62,081 nt of DNA from a virus. The position numbers and the translations under genes are program-made. The notes below the pieces were generated by a model, which was not told where the DNA came from, searched no databases, and saw only the letters and a list, made by a program, of their open reading frames with translations. Below, piece after piece: positions 39,850-48,943 of this stretch. The DNA lies in the IMG/VR virus record IMGVR_UViG_3300007504_000734, positions 1-62,081 of that record. One strand, given 5' to 3'. Every line of letters starts with the position of its first letter. Positions within the stretch are counted from its first letter, which is position 1.

Positions 39850-40659
39850 TTATTTTCTATCGTCGTCACTTCGAAAAGCGTTTTGAGATGTTGAAGTATT
39901 TGGATTTTTCCAGGATTTCTTACGTTTACCATCTCTTACAACAACATCTGAACCTGCTTTACGTGTATCAGGTGATGGTTCAAACAAGTTTCTAAGATCA
40001 CCGTGTGGGTATTTTAGACGTCTACCATCAGGTGCCTTATAAGGATATTGTTTATCTAAAGCCATATCTCGCGCCGTTCTCTTAGAACCTTGGGACGTTT
40101 TATATTCGCTGTCTTTCATACCGGCATTAGCCTTGATACGAGCAATAGTATCGTCCAATACACTTGGATCTCCCGCATAGGCTTCTTGATCGCCGGATCC
40201 TGCGTCTTGTACCGCACTTGGATCTCCCGCATAGGCTTCTTGATCTGTTTTTGCTACTGCTGTTCCAGGTGGCGGAGTATTTGGTAATTTGACCGCTACT
40301 GCTGTTCCAGGTGGTGGAGTATTTGGTCCTTTGGCCGCTACTGCTGTTCCAGGTGGTGGAGTATTTGGTAGTGGTGCTTTCTTTGTTTTTGCTCCTGGTG
40401 TACCAGCAAACTCACCTGCATCCATTGGTGTTGATGCTTGATCTGTTTTTGCTACAGCTCTTGTAGTTGGGTCGCCTTCGCGAGCTCTTCTTGCTCTGTG
40501 CCCGTGCCTGATTTTGTCTGCTATTGGGTCTGTAGTAAACTTCTTTTTAAGCCAGCCCAATAGACCTCCAGACTGCGTTTCGTCCGAGGAACCACTTTTT
40601 TGCGGCCATCTTTCCATAATGAGTTCATCATTCTCTTTAATAATATCTAAAATTTTCAT
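39850..40659 (-). CDS. putative internal head protein with Pro/Thr and Asp repeats
   Basis: 269 aa. N-terminus MKILDIIKE|NDELIMERW fits the capsid-targeting-like pattern. The middle has three copies of NTPPPGTAVA and two of DQEAYAGDPS, plus the TPMDAGEFAGTP cassette shared with its neighbour. The C-terminus is basic (DGKRKKSWKNPN). It looks like a disordered, rapidly evolving head protein. TATAAATA lies 31 bases upstream with an AGGAT ribosome site in the leader. Confidence 0.6.
   Translation of the reverse strand: MKILDIIKENDELIMERWPQKSGSSDETQSGGLLGWLKKKFTTDPIADKIRHGHRARRAREGDPTTRAVAKTDQASTPMDAGEFAGTPGAKTKKAPLPNTPPPGTAVAAKGPNTPPPGTAVAVKLPNTPPPGTAVAKTDQEAYAGDPSAVQDAGSGDQEAYAGDPSVLDDTIARIKANAGMKDSEYKTSQGSKRTARDMALDKQYPYKAPDGRRLKYPHGDLRNLFEPSPDTRKAGSDVVVRDGKRKKSWKNPNTSTSQNAFRSDDDRK
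40185..40366. repeat. in-gene tandem repeats (NTPPPGTAVA and DQEAYAGDPS units)
   Basis: Near-identical DNA copies of the complement of 'actgctgttccaggtgg' occur three times (about 40257, 40295 and 40337), and 'cttggatctcccgcatagg' occurs twice (about 40163 and 40217). High DNA identity shows recent duplication. Confidence 0.75.
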
Positions 40660-40690
40660 AATTATGAAATCCTGTAAATAATGTTTTATA

Positions 40691-40698
40691 TATTTATA
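40691..40698 (-). promoter_or_regulatory. late-promoter-like octamer TATAAATA
   Basis: Exact TATAAATA on the minus strand, 31 bases before the ATG at 40659 with a ribosome site between. Confidence 0.6.
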
Positions 40699-40756
40699 CG
40701 TTAGAGTATTATTTTACATATTCTTTTTTATTATTCAGGTGGTGAAGGGAAAGTAA

Positions 40757-42469
40757 TTAGGATGTATGCGGTGATATTTTATTAGTCGACGGCACACCTA
40801 CAGCATTTTGTAATGCTTCTTCAAACTGGCCTGAATCTGCCAAAGCCTTAGCAGAGCCTTGCAATACTCCATTCAACGCAGCTTTTATTTTAGGATCTTG
40901 GAATTTTTGCGGAAGCGACTCGACAAAACTAGTCATTGATTGAATATTTTCTACTACTTTTGGTCCTTCAGACAACGGCAGACTCAATTTTTCCCAGTTT
41001 GCAGTTTCTTTTTCCATTATGCCCTGTAATTTTGCCGCGGCGCTTGCTACACCACTTGATGATACAGATTCAATAGCATCTGGAAGTAACATGTTCAGTG
41101 TAGCATTTAATGACATCTGATTTGCCGCTGTGTTAGCAATCGTTACACCGGCCGCACCAGGCCCTTCTAAATCCTCTGCGCTGTCGTCTGCAGATGACGT
41201 TACTTCAGACCAATCTCCAGTCAGTGCTTGCCCAACGTAATCAATTGGTGATCCTGCTCCCAAACCAGTTAACGCATTTTGATATTCTTGCAATGCTTGT
41301 TCAAAAGGACTCAACGTAGTAGTGCCGTCTGCGTTAACAGTTGATCCCATAACTGTTCCCATTACGTCATCAAATTTCATTTCACCATTTGTACCTGAAC
41401 CACCGCCAAATTGGCTTGCTAATTCAGTCGCCGAATCACTTGAAACTTTACTAGTTCCACTCGGAAATCCTGTATTTGCTGGTATATTATCAAATCCTGA
41501 AACCACATCTCCTAGATCGGCTATGACTCCGTTAGATAATGCACCAAAATCTCCAGCAAAATCGCTAACATAATTGCTGAATTCCGAGGTACCAATAGCA
41601 CCACCTGATGCTTTTTTAAAATCCAAAAACTGCGAGCCATCAGTAATGCCTGACGCTTTAGTTGTTCCTAAAACTGCTTTCATTTCTGATATGCCTGTCG
41701 GTGTGTTAACTTTTTGTAATATACTTGTTGCTTGGCTGTCTGTTAAAGTATCTAAATCAATACCGCTATCACGAACAGCATTTGAAACTACAGGAGATAC
41801 CAATGCTGATTCTAACAAAGATGCAGAACTTTGATCTAGTGGTAATCCAGCCAATGTGCCAAGTTGTGATGCGGCATTTGCAAATCCAGCGCCTGCTGTT
41901 CCAGAACCAGAAGCCATTTGAGCAAATTGCCCTGCTACTTTACCAAGTTCTGAAGAAACTGTTTCTTTTGCACCTTGCACAGCGTTATGCATTACATCTG
42001 CAGATTGTGCTACAGCAGATTCTATCTGTGCAAAATTTTCTGTAAATTTTGATAAATCATCTGGTATAAGTTTTTTTACATGATTTTCAACAGATTCTAT
42101 TAATGTAGAACTACCTAACGATGCCTGCATATTATCGGGAACCATTCCACAATCTGCTCCTAATTGATGAATTGCGTTAGCGTGTGTTTGAGCACAACCA
42201 AACATTCCTGCTTCTTGCCCAGTTGCTTCAACGTTAGCCAAATTCCCTATCATTGTAGTAGTAACGGCTATTTTTGATTTAATACCATCAATAAGTGCCT
42301 GTGTAGACGCTGGCATTTGTATTGCTCTGTTAGGATCGCCGATCGGCTTCAACATTTCCTTTAAGGCTTCTGTTCCTAAACAATTGTCGCCAGTCTGACA
42401 TCCGCCGGCATCTGCCGCCGCCTTTTCTTTTTCTCTTTGTTGATTAAAGTCCGGTAGTAAAAAAGACAT
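40757..42469 (-). CDS. large Ala/Gly/Ser-rich virion protein downstream of PAAR
   Basis: 570 aa. Small-residue-rich, mostly helical sequence with no transmembrane segment or enzyme motif. Four Cys lie near the N-terminus (GGCQTGDNCLG, FGCAQTH, ADCGM). It follows the PAAR gene with a one-base gap, so a role in the tail spike, baseplate hub or as cargo is inferred. Not recognisable as a tape measure by hydrophobic pattern. Confidence 0.6.
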   Translation of the reverse strand: MSFLLPDFNQQREKEKAAADAGGCQTGDNCLGTEALKEMLKPIGDPNRAIQMPASTQALIDGIKSKIAVTTTMIGNLANVEATGQEAGMFGCAQTHANAIHQLGADCGMVPDNMQASLGSSTLIESVENHVKKLIPDDLSKFTENFAQIESAVAQSADVMHNAVQGAKETVSSELGKVAGQFAQMASGSGTAGAGFANAASQLGTLAGLPLDQSSASLLESALVSPVVSNAVRDSGIDLDTLTDSQATSILQKVNTPTGISEMKAVLGTTKASGITDGSQFLDFKKASGGAIGTSEFSNYVSDFAGDFGALSNGVIADLGDVVSGFDNIPANTGFPSGTSKVSSDSATELASQFGGGSGTNGEMKFDDVMGTVMGSTVNADGTTTLSPFEQALQEYQNALTGLGAGSPIDYVGQALTGDWSEVTSSADDSAEDLEGPGAAGVTIANTAANQMSLNATLNMLLPDAIESVSSSGVASAAAKLQGIMEKETANWEKLSLPLSEGPKVVENIQSMTSFVESLPQKFQDPKIKAALNGVLQGSAKALADSGQFEEALQNAVGVPSTNKISPHTS

Positions 42470-42470
42470 A

Positions 42471-42761
42471 TTATGAACCTACTATAACATCAGGACTACC
42501 TACTGCCCTAGGGTGTCCGCATGTATCTATATCAACATCAGTTCTTAATGCTGGTTTACCTTCAATAATAACTGATTCACATGTAGAAACGGTTAACGCA
42601 CTACAATGCGATCCTGGATTCGGGCACGGAGCGTGGGGCGTCACTGACATGTCAGGAACACCTGCTTTCCTTCCGTTTATAAGAACAGACTTTGCACCAC
42701 CAGTCGCAATGCCACCGGCCGTGTTAGGATCTTTTTCTCTTTGTGCTTTCCAACCTGACAT
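42471..42761 (-). CDS. PAAR-repeat spike-tip protein
   Basis: 96 aa. PAAR proteins form the metal-bound sharp tip on the T4 gp5 spike and on type VI secretion needles. Family features: TGGAKSVLINGRKAGVPDMSV, VTPHAPCP (His/Cys metal ligands), STCESVIIEGKPALR and DTCGHPRAVGSPDVIVG. Length fits a stand-alone tip (gp5.4-like, about 97). TATAAATA 5 bases before the ATG. Confidence 0.93.
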   Translation of the reverse strand: MSGWKAQREKDPNTAGGIATGGAKSVLINGRKAGVPDMSVTPHAPCPNPGSHCSALTVSTCESVIIEGKPALRTDVDIDTCGHPRAVGSPDVIVGS

Positions 42762-42766
42762 ATAGT

Positions 42767-42774
42767 TATTTATA
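42767..42774 (-). promoter_or_regulatory. late-promoter-like octamer TATAAATA
   Basis: Exact TATAAATA on the minus strand, 5 bases before the PAAR ATG. Confidence 0.65.
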
Positions 42775-42795
42775 ACGTATTATAATAACTATTTA

Positions 42796-43086
42796 TTATC
42801 CCACACTAATGCCAGTTGTTCCTTGGATATATTGATCTGCCATTGGCTTTACTGTTTTGCCGATAACCATACAATGGGATTTGTCTAGTGTGACAGTAGA
42901 ATCTAACTCCATAGTAAACATAAACTGAGAAATTCCGACCCCTTGCGGGCCCATTTGTAGAGACATAGGTTTTTCTATTGTGATATGAGTTTCAGTTTCG
43001 TCACTAAATCTACCAATAACTTCTTCACCAGATGTTAATTTAATTGAGATAACATCATTCTTTTTATAATTGACTTCTAATAACAT
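42796..43086 (-). CDS. Sm-like/small beta-barrel phage protein
   Basis: 96 aa. KNDVISIKLTSGEEVIGRFSDE followed by HITIEKPMSLQ resembles an Sm/SH3-like small barrel. From memory similar proteins are conserved in T4-like marine phages with unknown function. Overlaps the CDF gene by 23 bases. Confidence 0.65.
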   Translation of the reverse strand: MLLEVNYKKNDVISIKLTSGEEVIGRFSDETETHITIEKPMSLQMGPQGVGISQFMFTMELDSTVTLDKSHCMVIGKTVKPMADQYIQGTTGISVG

Positions 43087-43684
43087 TTGTACTTTCCTTG
43101 AATATTTTTATTGCACTAGTGCATATTAATAAAGCAATACCTCCGCCTATAACGATATCTGGAATATTGCTTTGTGTAAACATTACCAATAATCCTGCTA
43201 TAATAATACCAACACTTGATAATGCATCATTTCTACAACATATATAAGCACTCTTAAGATTAATATCTTTGTTTCTATAATATAACAATATTACTGCTGA
43301 TATAATATTTCCTATTAATACAAAAATACCTACATAAGTTATAGGGTGTGGATCAGGAACATATCCCGTCATAATGTTATTAAGGACATATACTAATGCC
43401 ATAATACCAAACGCAAACATTATTATTGATTTGACTAACGCTAGTTTGGCTTTTGTTTTTACTGCTGATCCTATAACAACTATACTACTTCCTAATATAA
43501 GTGCATCGCCTATATTATGAGCACTATCACTTAATAAACTTACTGAATGAGACAATATACCATAATATAACTCTAATCCAAACATAAGTGCATTGATTAA
43601 AAAGCATATGATTAGTGCGTTGCGTTCACAGGCTTGGCATTGATCGACTGGCCGGCACGTATCATCGAGACATAAACGAAACAT
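43064..43684 (-). CDS. cation diffusion facilitator (CDF) membrane domain
   Basis: 206 aa. CDF proteins exchange Zn2+ (or Cd, Co, Mn) for protons. Six membrane helices are visible. The TM2 metal-site motif is intact in SLLSDSAHNIGDAL (His and Asp four residues apart), while the TM5 HxxxD has become CxxxD (YICCRNDALSSVG). The cytoplasmic C-terminal domain is absent (family about 300 aa). The N-terminus has a Cys set (CLDDTC, CQAC) that could bind metal. One-base overlap with the glutaredoxin gene. Confidence 0.85.
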   Translation of the reverse strand: MFRLCLDDTCRPVDQCQACERNALIICFLINALMFGLELYYGILSHSVSLLSDSAHNIGDALILGSSIVVIGSAVKTKAKLALVKSIIMFAFGIMALVYVLNNIMTGYVPDPHPITYVGIFVLIGNIISAVILLYYRNKDINLKSAYICCRNDALSSVGIIIAGLLVMFTQSNIPDIVIGGGIALLICTSAIKIFKESTNVIRSQL

Positions 43685-43917
43685 TATGCAACAAGATCAT
43701 CAATGGGGTGTGCAATTAATCCGTGAAATCCGCCTTTAATTAATGTATCGTCTTTATAAATCTGAGGAACAGTTCTAAAACCCTGGCCCAGGATCCATTG
43801 CTTTGCTTCTTCGTTTGTATCTAAACTAACTTCTTTATATTCAATATTGTTTTCTTCTAAATACTTCTTTGCACTAACACAAAAACCACACGTATCTTTA
43901 CTATATACAGTAATCAT
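43684..43917 (-). CDS. glutaredoxin
   Basis: 77 aa. Thioredoxin-fold glutaredoxin with CGFC active site (C10, C13), the TVPQIY cis-Pro loop and GGFHGL end motif. Glutaredoxins reduce ribonucleotide reductase, encoded two genes upstream. It overlaps the amidinotransferase gene by 4 bases. Confidence 0.93.
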   Translation of the reverse strand: MITVYSKDTCGFCVSAKKYLEENNIEYKEVSLDTNEEAKQWILGQGFRTVPQIYKDDTLIKGGFHGLIAHPIDDLVA

Positions 43918-45002
43918 TTATTTAAATACTCCTTTAAAATTATTGGTTCTTCTCTATTTGGAAAGTAATCTTGTTTCTCTCCTTCTCTATATAAATCTAA
44001 CGTTAAGCAATGCAAGCCGCCATCCCAGAAATAACAATGTCTCCATGGTACATGTACGGGTTCCATTTTATGCTTTTTTAAAAAATCTAATAGATTTTTA
44101 TTTGTCATACTACTAACACACACATGGCGCTCATCTAATACTAAAACGTTAACGTCAAATACACTTTCCTCAACATACCCTACCCATTCATCTAACCAGG
44201 TATTAACATAATTTGCAAATTCTGGATTTGAAACCGCTTCAGGATGCCACCATTTACCGTTTGTTTTCTGTTTCCAATTAAAAAAATCTCGAATTTTTTC
44301 CCAAGATTCATTTTCTATATAACATACATCCCAATTTGGAAAGGTTTCATTATAGTCTTGAAAATCAAATACGCTTATAATAGCACCAGGCTTTATTGGA
44401 TGAAAACATCCATCACTGTGAGAATATGGATTATCTAATACATTTATTCGAGTATCTGCAAACATTCTTTTTAAGCCTGCCCAGGGCATACAGCATGTAT
44501 AATTTATATAAGCATCTTTTCCTAGTAAAAAGACATTTGCACTTGTAGGAGGGTGTTTTTCTATGGAAAAATTTTCTATTTTTAAATAATCATCCGACTC
44601 ATTTTGAAAATCAAACATATTATGCAATTTATATCCGTTTGACTTGAGTCCATTTGTTATATTTAGATTATCAGCATAATTAGTCCATAGTTTATTTCCT
44701 ATTACTATTTGATTATCTCTTGGTTGTAATGCATTTCTAGGGATTTTTACTTCACCTACTTCATTAATATAATTTTCAATTCTATCGGATTTATCAGATG
44801 TAGGACGAATAACTTCGCATCCAAAATCTTTTAAAATTTTTTCATAATTTGATAAGTCTTCGAGTGTTTCTTCTGCAATTCTTTGCAAAGGGTTTCTAAC
44901 TTTTGCATCTTTGATATTTTCAAAGAAGTCCGGCCCCCACACGGTGCCAAGCATTACTTTTTTAAGCGGATCCCATTTATTCCAGATGTTACACTCTTTC
45001 AT
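43914..45002 (-). CDS. glycine amidinotransferase-like protein, copy 2
   Basis: 362 aa from the ATG at 45002 (MKECNIWNKWDPLKKVMLGT), 13 bases after the reductase stop; a longer frame reaches 45041. Family blocks are clear: LQPRDNQIVIGN, SHSDGCFHPIKPG (the His/Asp region) and YFWDGGLHCLTLD with the nucleophile Cys. More typical of AGAT-type enzymes than the copy at 2080. It transfers an amidino group from Arg; acceptor unknown. Confidence 0.87.
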   Translation of the reverse strand: MKECNIWNKWDPLKKVMLGTVWGPDFFENIKDAKVRNPLQRIAEETLEDLSNYEKILKDFGCEVIRPTSDKSDRIENYINEVGEVKIPRNALQPRDNQIVIGNKLWTNYADNLNITNGLKSNGYKLHNMFDFQNESDDYLKIENFSIEKHPPTSANVFLLGKDAYINYTCCMPWAGLKRMFADTRINVLDNPYSHSDGCFHPIKPGAIISVFDFQDYNETFPNWDVCYIENESWEKIRDFFNWKQKTNGKWWHPEAVSNPEFANYVNTWLDEWVGYVEESVFDVNVLVLDERHVCVSSMTNKNLLDFLKKHKMEPVHVPWRHCYFWDGGLHCLTLDLYREGEKQDYFPNREEPIILKEYLNK

Positions 45003-45015
45003 TAATAAGGCGCCT

Positions 45016-46929
45016 TTAGATTCCACATCCACCCGCCACACATGCTAGTTCTTGTGAACTGGTGGTCATATCTTGTTCTTCATATTCACTTAGCAATCCC
45101 CAATCAACATCTTTGGGCATTTTAGCTAATAACTCTTTATACTCTTCTTCTGAGCAATCTTGATATGGTGCTTGTCTGTAAGTATGATCGTTAAATGGCA
45201 AGAATGAAACTCCTGACATCATATCAAAGTTGTTATATACCCATGCACCTACTTCCATCCATTCTGTTTCTTTTACACTAATGGTTACTGATGGTTTGTG
45301 TTCGCACCAGTGTTCTTGATATACTTTCCATAACTCTAGTTGCTCAATAGCGGTCATGTCTTTACGGTATACACCGTTTTTAGGACCTTTAACTGGGAAT
45401 GAGAAAACATAAGTATGGTTTGGTTTTGTCACATCATCTTCACAAGGAAACCCTGCTTCCTTCATCATCTTAGCAAGTGGATCCTTCTTATCAGCACGAA
45501 TAGTTCTAATATAATAAGGATTGTGTCTTGCGTGAATGCCACTTGCACTATCAACTAGTTGACTAACCGTGCCACTTGGTTTTACACAAGTAATAGCGGC
45601 TGATTGAGCAATACCTAACTTTGAAGCAATTTCTTTGTTTGTTGCAACTGCTACTTGTTTAAGTTCTGATAATAATTCCTCAATACCTTTCTTCTTGCCA
45701 TTCGTAAAAGCATTATCCATAATGCCCGTCAATGAAACGCCTAATAGTCTTTCTTCTTGGCAGTTATTTTCCCAACGCTTGTTAAGGTATTTAAAGTTAG
45801 TAAGTGTTGATTGGAATGTGCCTAAAATTGTAGCATTGATAACTTTGTTCTTTAAAGATTCGAGTGTGTCTTCTGGACGAACAACAACTTCAGATAAATT
45901 ACAAAATTCTTCAGATCTTAAAATAATTTCACTGCAAGGATTGGTGCCAAAGTTATGCTCTGGATCTCTACGTCCACTTGAAGCGGCAACCTTTTGTGCG
46001 GCTTCTCTATTAAAGATACCACGCTCGCCTGATTTGGAATCATATAATGCTTTCCACTCTTCCATAAAAATACCTACATCTGGTCTTTCTGTATAACAAG
46101 CGGAATTGTTTGCTAACGCACGTTGAGTATTGTTTTCCCACCATTGACCTGCTTTAGCATGTCTCATTCTGTCATCACTTAGGTTGGATAATGAGATAAG
46201 TGCTGAGCGGCGAACGCCACCAACTACAACAATTTCAGCAATCTTACATGTAATGTCGTGACACTCAAGTGATGTTAGTTTACGGCCCGCGGCGTTTTTA
46301 AATATATCTATACAAAATCTAAACAAATCTTCCAATGGCTCTGGGCCAGAAGCACGACCGCCAAATGTTTTTAATGGTGCGCCTGCTGGGCGAACTCTTG
46401 ACAAATCCCACTGAGGAATTTGTCCACCATATAGCAAATGGATAAGTTCTTTAAGTGCCTTTGCCCATCCAAGTTTAGAGTCACTTACCACGATTGTAGT
46501 TTCAGTATCATGAAAATCATCTGCAACTCTAGGCATCTCGTTAACCATTTGTCTTTCAACACTAAACCCAACGCCTGTTCCATTCATTAAAATATATAAA
46601 ATCTCATCAAATGCTCTTGGTGTTTCGATAGCAACAAATGAACAATTATATCCTGCGATGTTTTCACGTGATAGTGCTTCACCTGCTGTCATAAGACAAC
46701 GCATTGAAGGCATTATGTCTAAATTTAGAACAGCATCTTTTAATTGTATTTTAAGTCCAGTGGGTAATTTGTATTCACATTGCTGTTTTAAATGTTCTTC
46801 GAAAAAGTCGAAGTATCTGCTAACTGTTTCTTCCCATGTTTCTCTGCGTTTAACATCATATCTGTAACGAGAGTATCTTGATAAGTGAATATACTGCTGA
46901 TATAGAGTGGGTAATTGATGGGCCGCCAT
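45016..46929 (-). CDS. nrdJ: adenosylcobalamin-dependent (class II) ribonucleotide reductase
   Basis: 637 aa. A monomeric RTPR-like class II enzyme that makes deoxynucleotides using B12. The active-site cysteines are visible: C96 in AGYNCSF, then NPCSEIIL and EEFCNLSEV (thiyl and redox Cys), and the C-terminal redox pair CVAGGC. CVKPSGTVSQLVDSASGIH is the PSGT barrel block. Shorter than Lactobacillus RTPR (about 739). No small subunit or activase is needed. sigma70 promoter at 46957-46985. The host must supply cobalamin. Confidence 0.95.
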   Translation of the reverse strand: MAAHQLPTLYQQYIHLSRYSRYRYDVKRRETWEETVSRYFDFFEEHLKQQCEYKLPTGLKIQLKDAVLNLDIMPSMRCLMTAGEALSRENIAGYNCSFVAIETPRAFDEILYILMNGTGVGFSVERQMVNEMPRVADDFHDTETTIVVSDSKLGWAKALKELIHLLYGGQIPQWDLSRVRPAGAPLKTFGGRASGPEPLEDLFRFCIDIFKNAAGRKLTSLECHDITCKIAEIVVVGGVRRSALISLSNLSDDRMRHAKAGQWWENNTQRALANNSACYTERPDVGIFMEEWKALYDSKSGERGIFNREAAQKVAASSGRRDPEHNFGTNPCSEIILRSEEFCNLSEVVVRPEDTLESLKNKVINATILGTFQSTLTNFKYLNKRWENNCQEERLLGVSLTGIMDNAFTNGKKKGIEELLSELKQVAVATNKEIASKLGIAQSAAITCVKPSGTVSQLVDSASGIHARHNPYYIRTIRADKKDPLAKMMKEAGFPCEDDVTKPNHTYVFSFPVKGPKNGVYRKDMTAIEQLELWKVYQEHWCEHKPSVTISVKETEWMEVGAWVYNNFDMMSGVSFLPFNDHTYRQAPYQDCSEEEYKELLAKMPKDVDWGLLSEYEEQDMTTSSQELACVAGGCGI

Positions 46930-46956
46930 TTATTGATTCCTTTATTCTGTTATAAC

Positions 46957-46985
46957 ATTATACAACAAAAGTGCTAAGATGTCAC
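46957..46985 (-). promoter_or_regulatory. sigma70-type promoter of the reductase operon
   Basis: Minus strand: GTGACA (46980-46985), exactly 17 bases, TATAAT (46957-46962). Directly precedes nrdJ-amidinotransferase-glutaredoxin-CDF. Confidence 0.82.
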
Positions 46986-47095
46986 GAATTTTTGTATTAA
47001 TAATGTATATATCGTAATCACGATATTAAATGTATTTAAATGGTCTGTTAGAAAATTATGTAGGTAGTTAAACGTGTTTCTAGGTACACTATAGG

Positions 47096-48928
47096 CTATG
47101 AATGTAAATATTCTATATAATATACAAGTGTTGCGGCCGAACCAGTACTGGTAGTAGTATATCGCATTGTTGCTGTACCAGCACTGTGCGTTACTGTAAA
47201 TGTAACACCAGTTGCTCCAGTTTGAGTAATAGAATCTGTTACAGTAGAAGCACCTGATTTAATTGCTATGCTAAGTTCGCCAACTTGTGATTCAGTACCT
47301 CTTGTTATACTATAATACATTTTTACATATTTAACTTCCGACTCAAGGAAAGTAATACCAGTAGACGTGGCTGTTTGATTGTCTAGTAATGACAGTTGAT
47401 TACTAATAGTATGCTCTCTTCTACCAAATAATTCCTTAGTGTCAGGTATTAATACATATCCGTCAGCGTGATTTAGTTGCACTCTGTCATATGTGCCAAC
47501 ATCACCATCTGTTCTACCAAATTTATCTGATATACTTGTGCAATCTGAAACGTTTACGGAGTTAAAATTAATAACATCAGCAACAGCACTAGCAGTAGCA
47601 TCTGCGTTGCCGTTATTGGCCACGTCAACAAATGTATTGCCTATAGAATAAATTCCTTGTGCGCGATCAACATCAATTGCTTCATAATCAATATCACGGA
47701 ATAAAGAACTTGTAATTTTAATACTGTGTGGGCCTGTGCCTGATGCGGTTGTCTCACCTAACCAAAAACCTTTATACATTGTATCAAAGTTACAGTTATG
47801 GAATGATAATCCTTCGATAGCATCATTGGAATAAACACCAAGTGGAACACCCTGGAACGAACAAGCATTAAAAACTAAGTTTCTTGTTCTTAGTGCGAGT
47901 GTTTCAGATATATTAAAACCGGCCGGTCTGTCACTACTATTCAATCCATCAGTACTGTTATATGTGCCAACAAATGCTACATCTTCAAAATAAGAATTTA
48001 ATGTAGAATCAATTTGAATACAGTCTTGAATTAAATGTGTTGAATCAGTAGTTTTAATAGTCATACCTCTAATCACAATATTTTGCGGTTGGGTTGCACT
48101 ATTATTACCAATATTTGGAGCGGCTTGGCCTTTGGAGTCAACTGTACGTATAACGCAACTATCATGCCCTGCCGTTTTACTTGACGTAATAGACACGCTG
48201 GCAGTTGAATAGCCGGCACCACCACTTACTTGTGTAAATGATGTAATTGCGCCGTCTGTTATATTTGCTGTAAATGATGCACCAGCACCATCACCTGTAA
48301 TTGTTACAACAGGGGCAGTAGCATAACCAGCGCCTGGTGTGGCAACAGTTAATGAACTTACTGCGCCGGCAGTGATAGTCGCTGTGGCTGTTGCATTGGT
48401 TTGTGTCTCTTCATATTGTATAATTGTTTTTCCAGAGCCATCACCGTATAATGTCGCCCAAGTAGGAACTTCTATAGGTGCAGTGACTTTATATACACCT
48501 GCAGGGAAATATAAACTTCTGCGGGCCTTTTGTGTTGTGTCTCTAACAAACAGTTGGTATATTGCTCTTGCAATCGCCGCAGTATCATCTACTGTGCCGT
48601 TGCCACTGGCACCAAAGTCCATTATACTTACGTGGTCATCAAGTCTATCTTGCAATGTTCTAACAATAGGAGCTCCCGCCGTTGCGCCGGTATCTACTGT
48701 TGCGCTTGCATTGCCTTCATAAGTAAAATTGATGAGACCTGCTAAATCACTGTGTTCTGTTAGAATTGCTGTATTGCCAACTACAGGTGCACCAGCACTT
48801 AACGGCCCATTACCGATGTATAATTCTCTTGTGTTGGTTACCCAACCCAATTCAGCATGTGATAACTGTGGAAGATTTTCTGCTAACCCTCTACGATGTT
48901 GAATTCTAGAAATTTGTACAATTGCCAT
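47096..48928 (-). CDS. tail-fibre / spike protein with pectate-lyase-type beta-helix
   Basis: 610 aa. The N-terminus AIVQISRIQHRRGLAENLPQ is a virion-attachment domain that I know from many marine phage fibres. From about residue 100, VSIMDFGASGNGTVDDTAAI marks a pectate-lyase-3 beta-helix, followed by long parallel beta-helix sequence with inserted repeats (ATITAGAVSSLTVATPGAGY / ADITDG-like). May cut or bind a host polysaccharide. Confidence 0.85.
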   Translation of the reverse strand: MAIVQISRIQHRRGLAENLPQLSHAELGWVTNTRELYIGNGPLSAGAPVVGNTAILTEHSDLAGLINFTYEGNASATVDTGATAGAPIVRTLQDRLDDHVSIMDFGASGNGTVDDTAAIARAIYQLFVRDTTQKARRSLYFPAGVYKVTAPIEVPTWATLYGDGSGKTIIQYEETQTNATATATITAGAVSSLTVATPGAGYATAPVVTITGDGAGASFTANITDGAITSFTQVSGGAGYSTASVSITSSKTAGHDSCVIRTVDSKGQAAPNIGNNSATQPQNIVIRGMTIKTTDSTHLIQDCIQIDSTLNSYFEDVAFVGTYNSTDGLNSSDRPAGFNISETLALRTRNLVFNACSFQGVPLGVYSNDAIEGLSFHNCNFDTMYKGFWLGETTASGTGPHSIKITSSLFRDIDYEAIDVDRAQGIYSIGNTFVDVANNGNADATASAVADVINFNSVNVSDCTSISDKFGRTDGDVGTYDRVQLNHADGYVLIPDTKELFGRREHTISNQLSLLDNQTATSTGITFLESEVKYVKMYYSITRGTESQVGELSIAIKSGASTVTDSITQTGATGVTFTVTHSAGTATMRYTTTSTGSAATLVYYIEYLHS

Positions 48929-48933
48929 ATGTA

Positions 48934-48941
48934 TATTTATA
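48934..48941 (-). promoter_or_regulatory. late-promoter-like octamer TATAAATA
   Basis: Exact TATAAATA on the minus strand, 5 bases before the ATG at 48928. Confidence 0.65.
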
Positions 48942-48943
48942 CT

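Noticed and set aside
43064-43684. CDF gene as a broken pseudogene
   Set aside because: The frame is open with six intact helices and tight coupling to its neighbours; absence of the cytoplasmic domain looks like a short form rather than decay.
45003-45041. Longer N-terminus of the amidinotransferase (start at 45041)
   Set aside because: It would overlap the reductase C-terminal codons and adds residues unlike the family; the start at 45002 gives the usual N-terminus.
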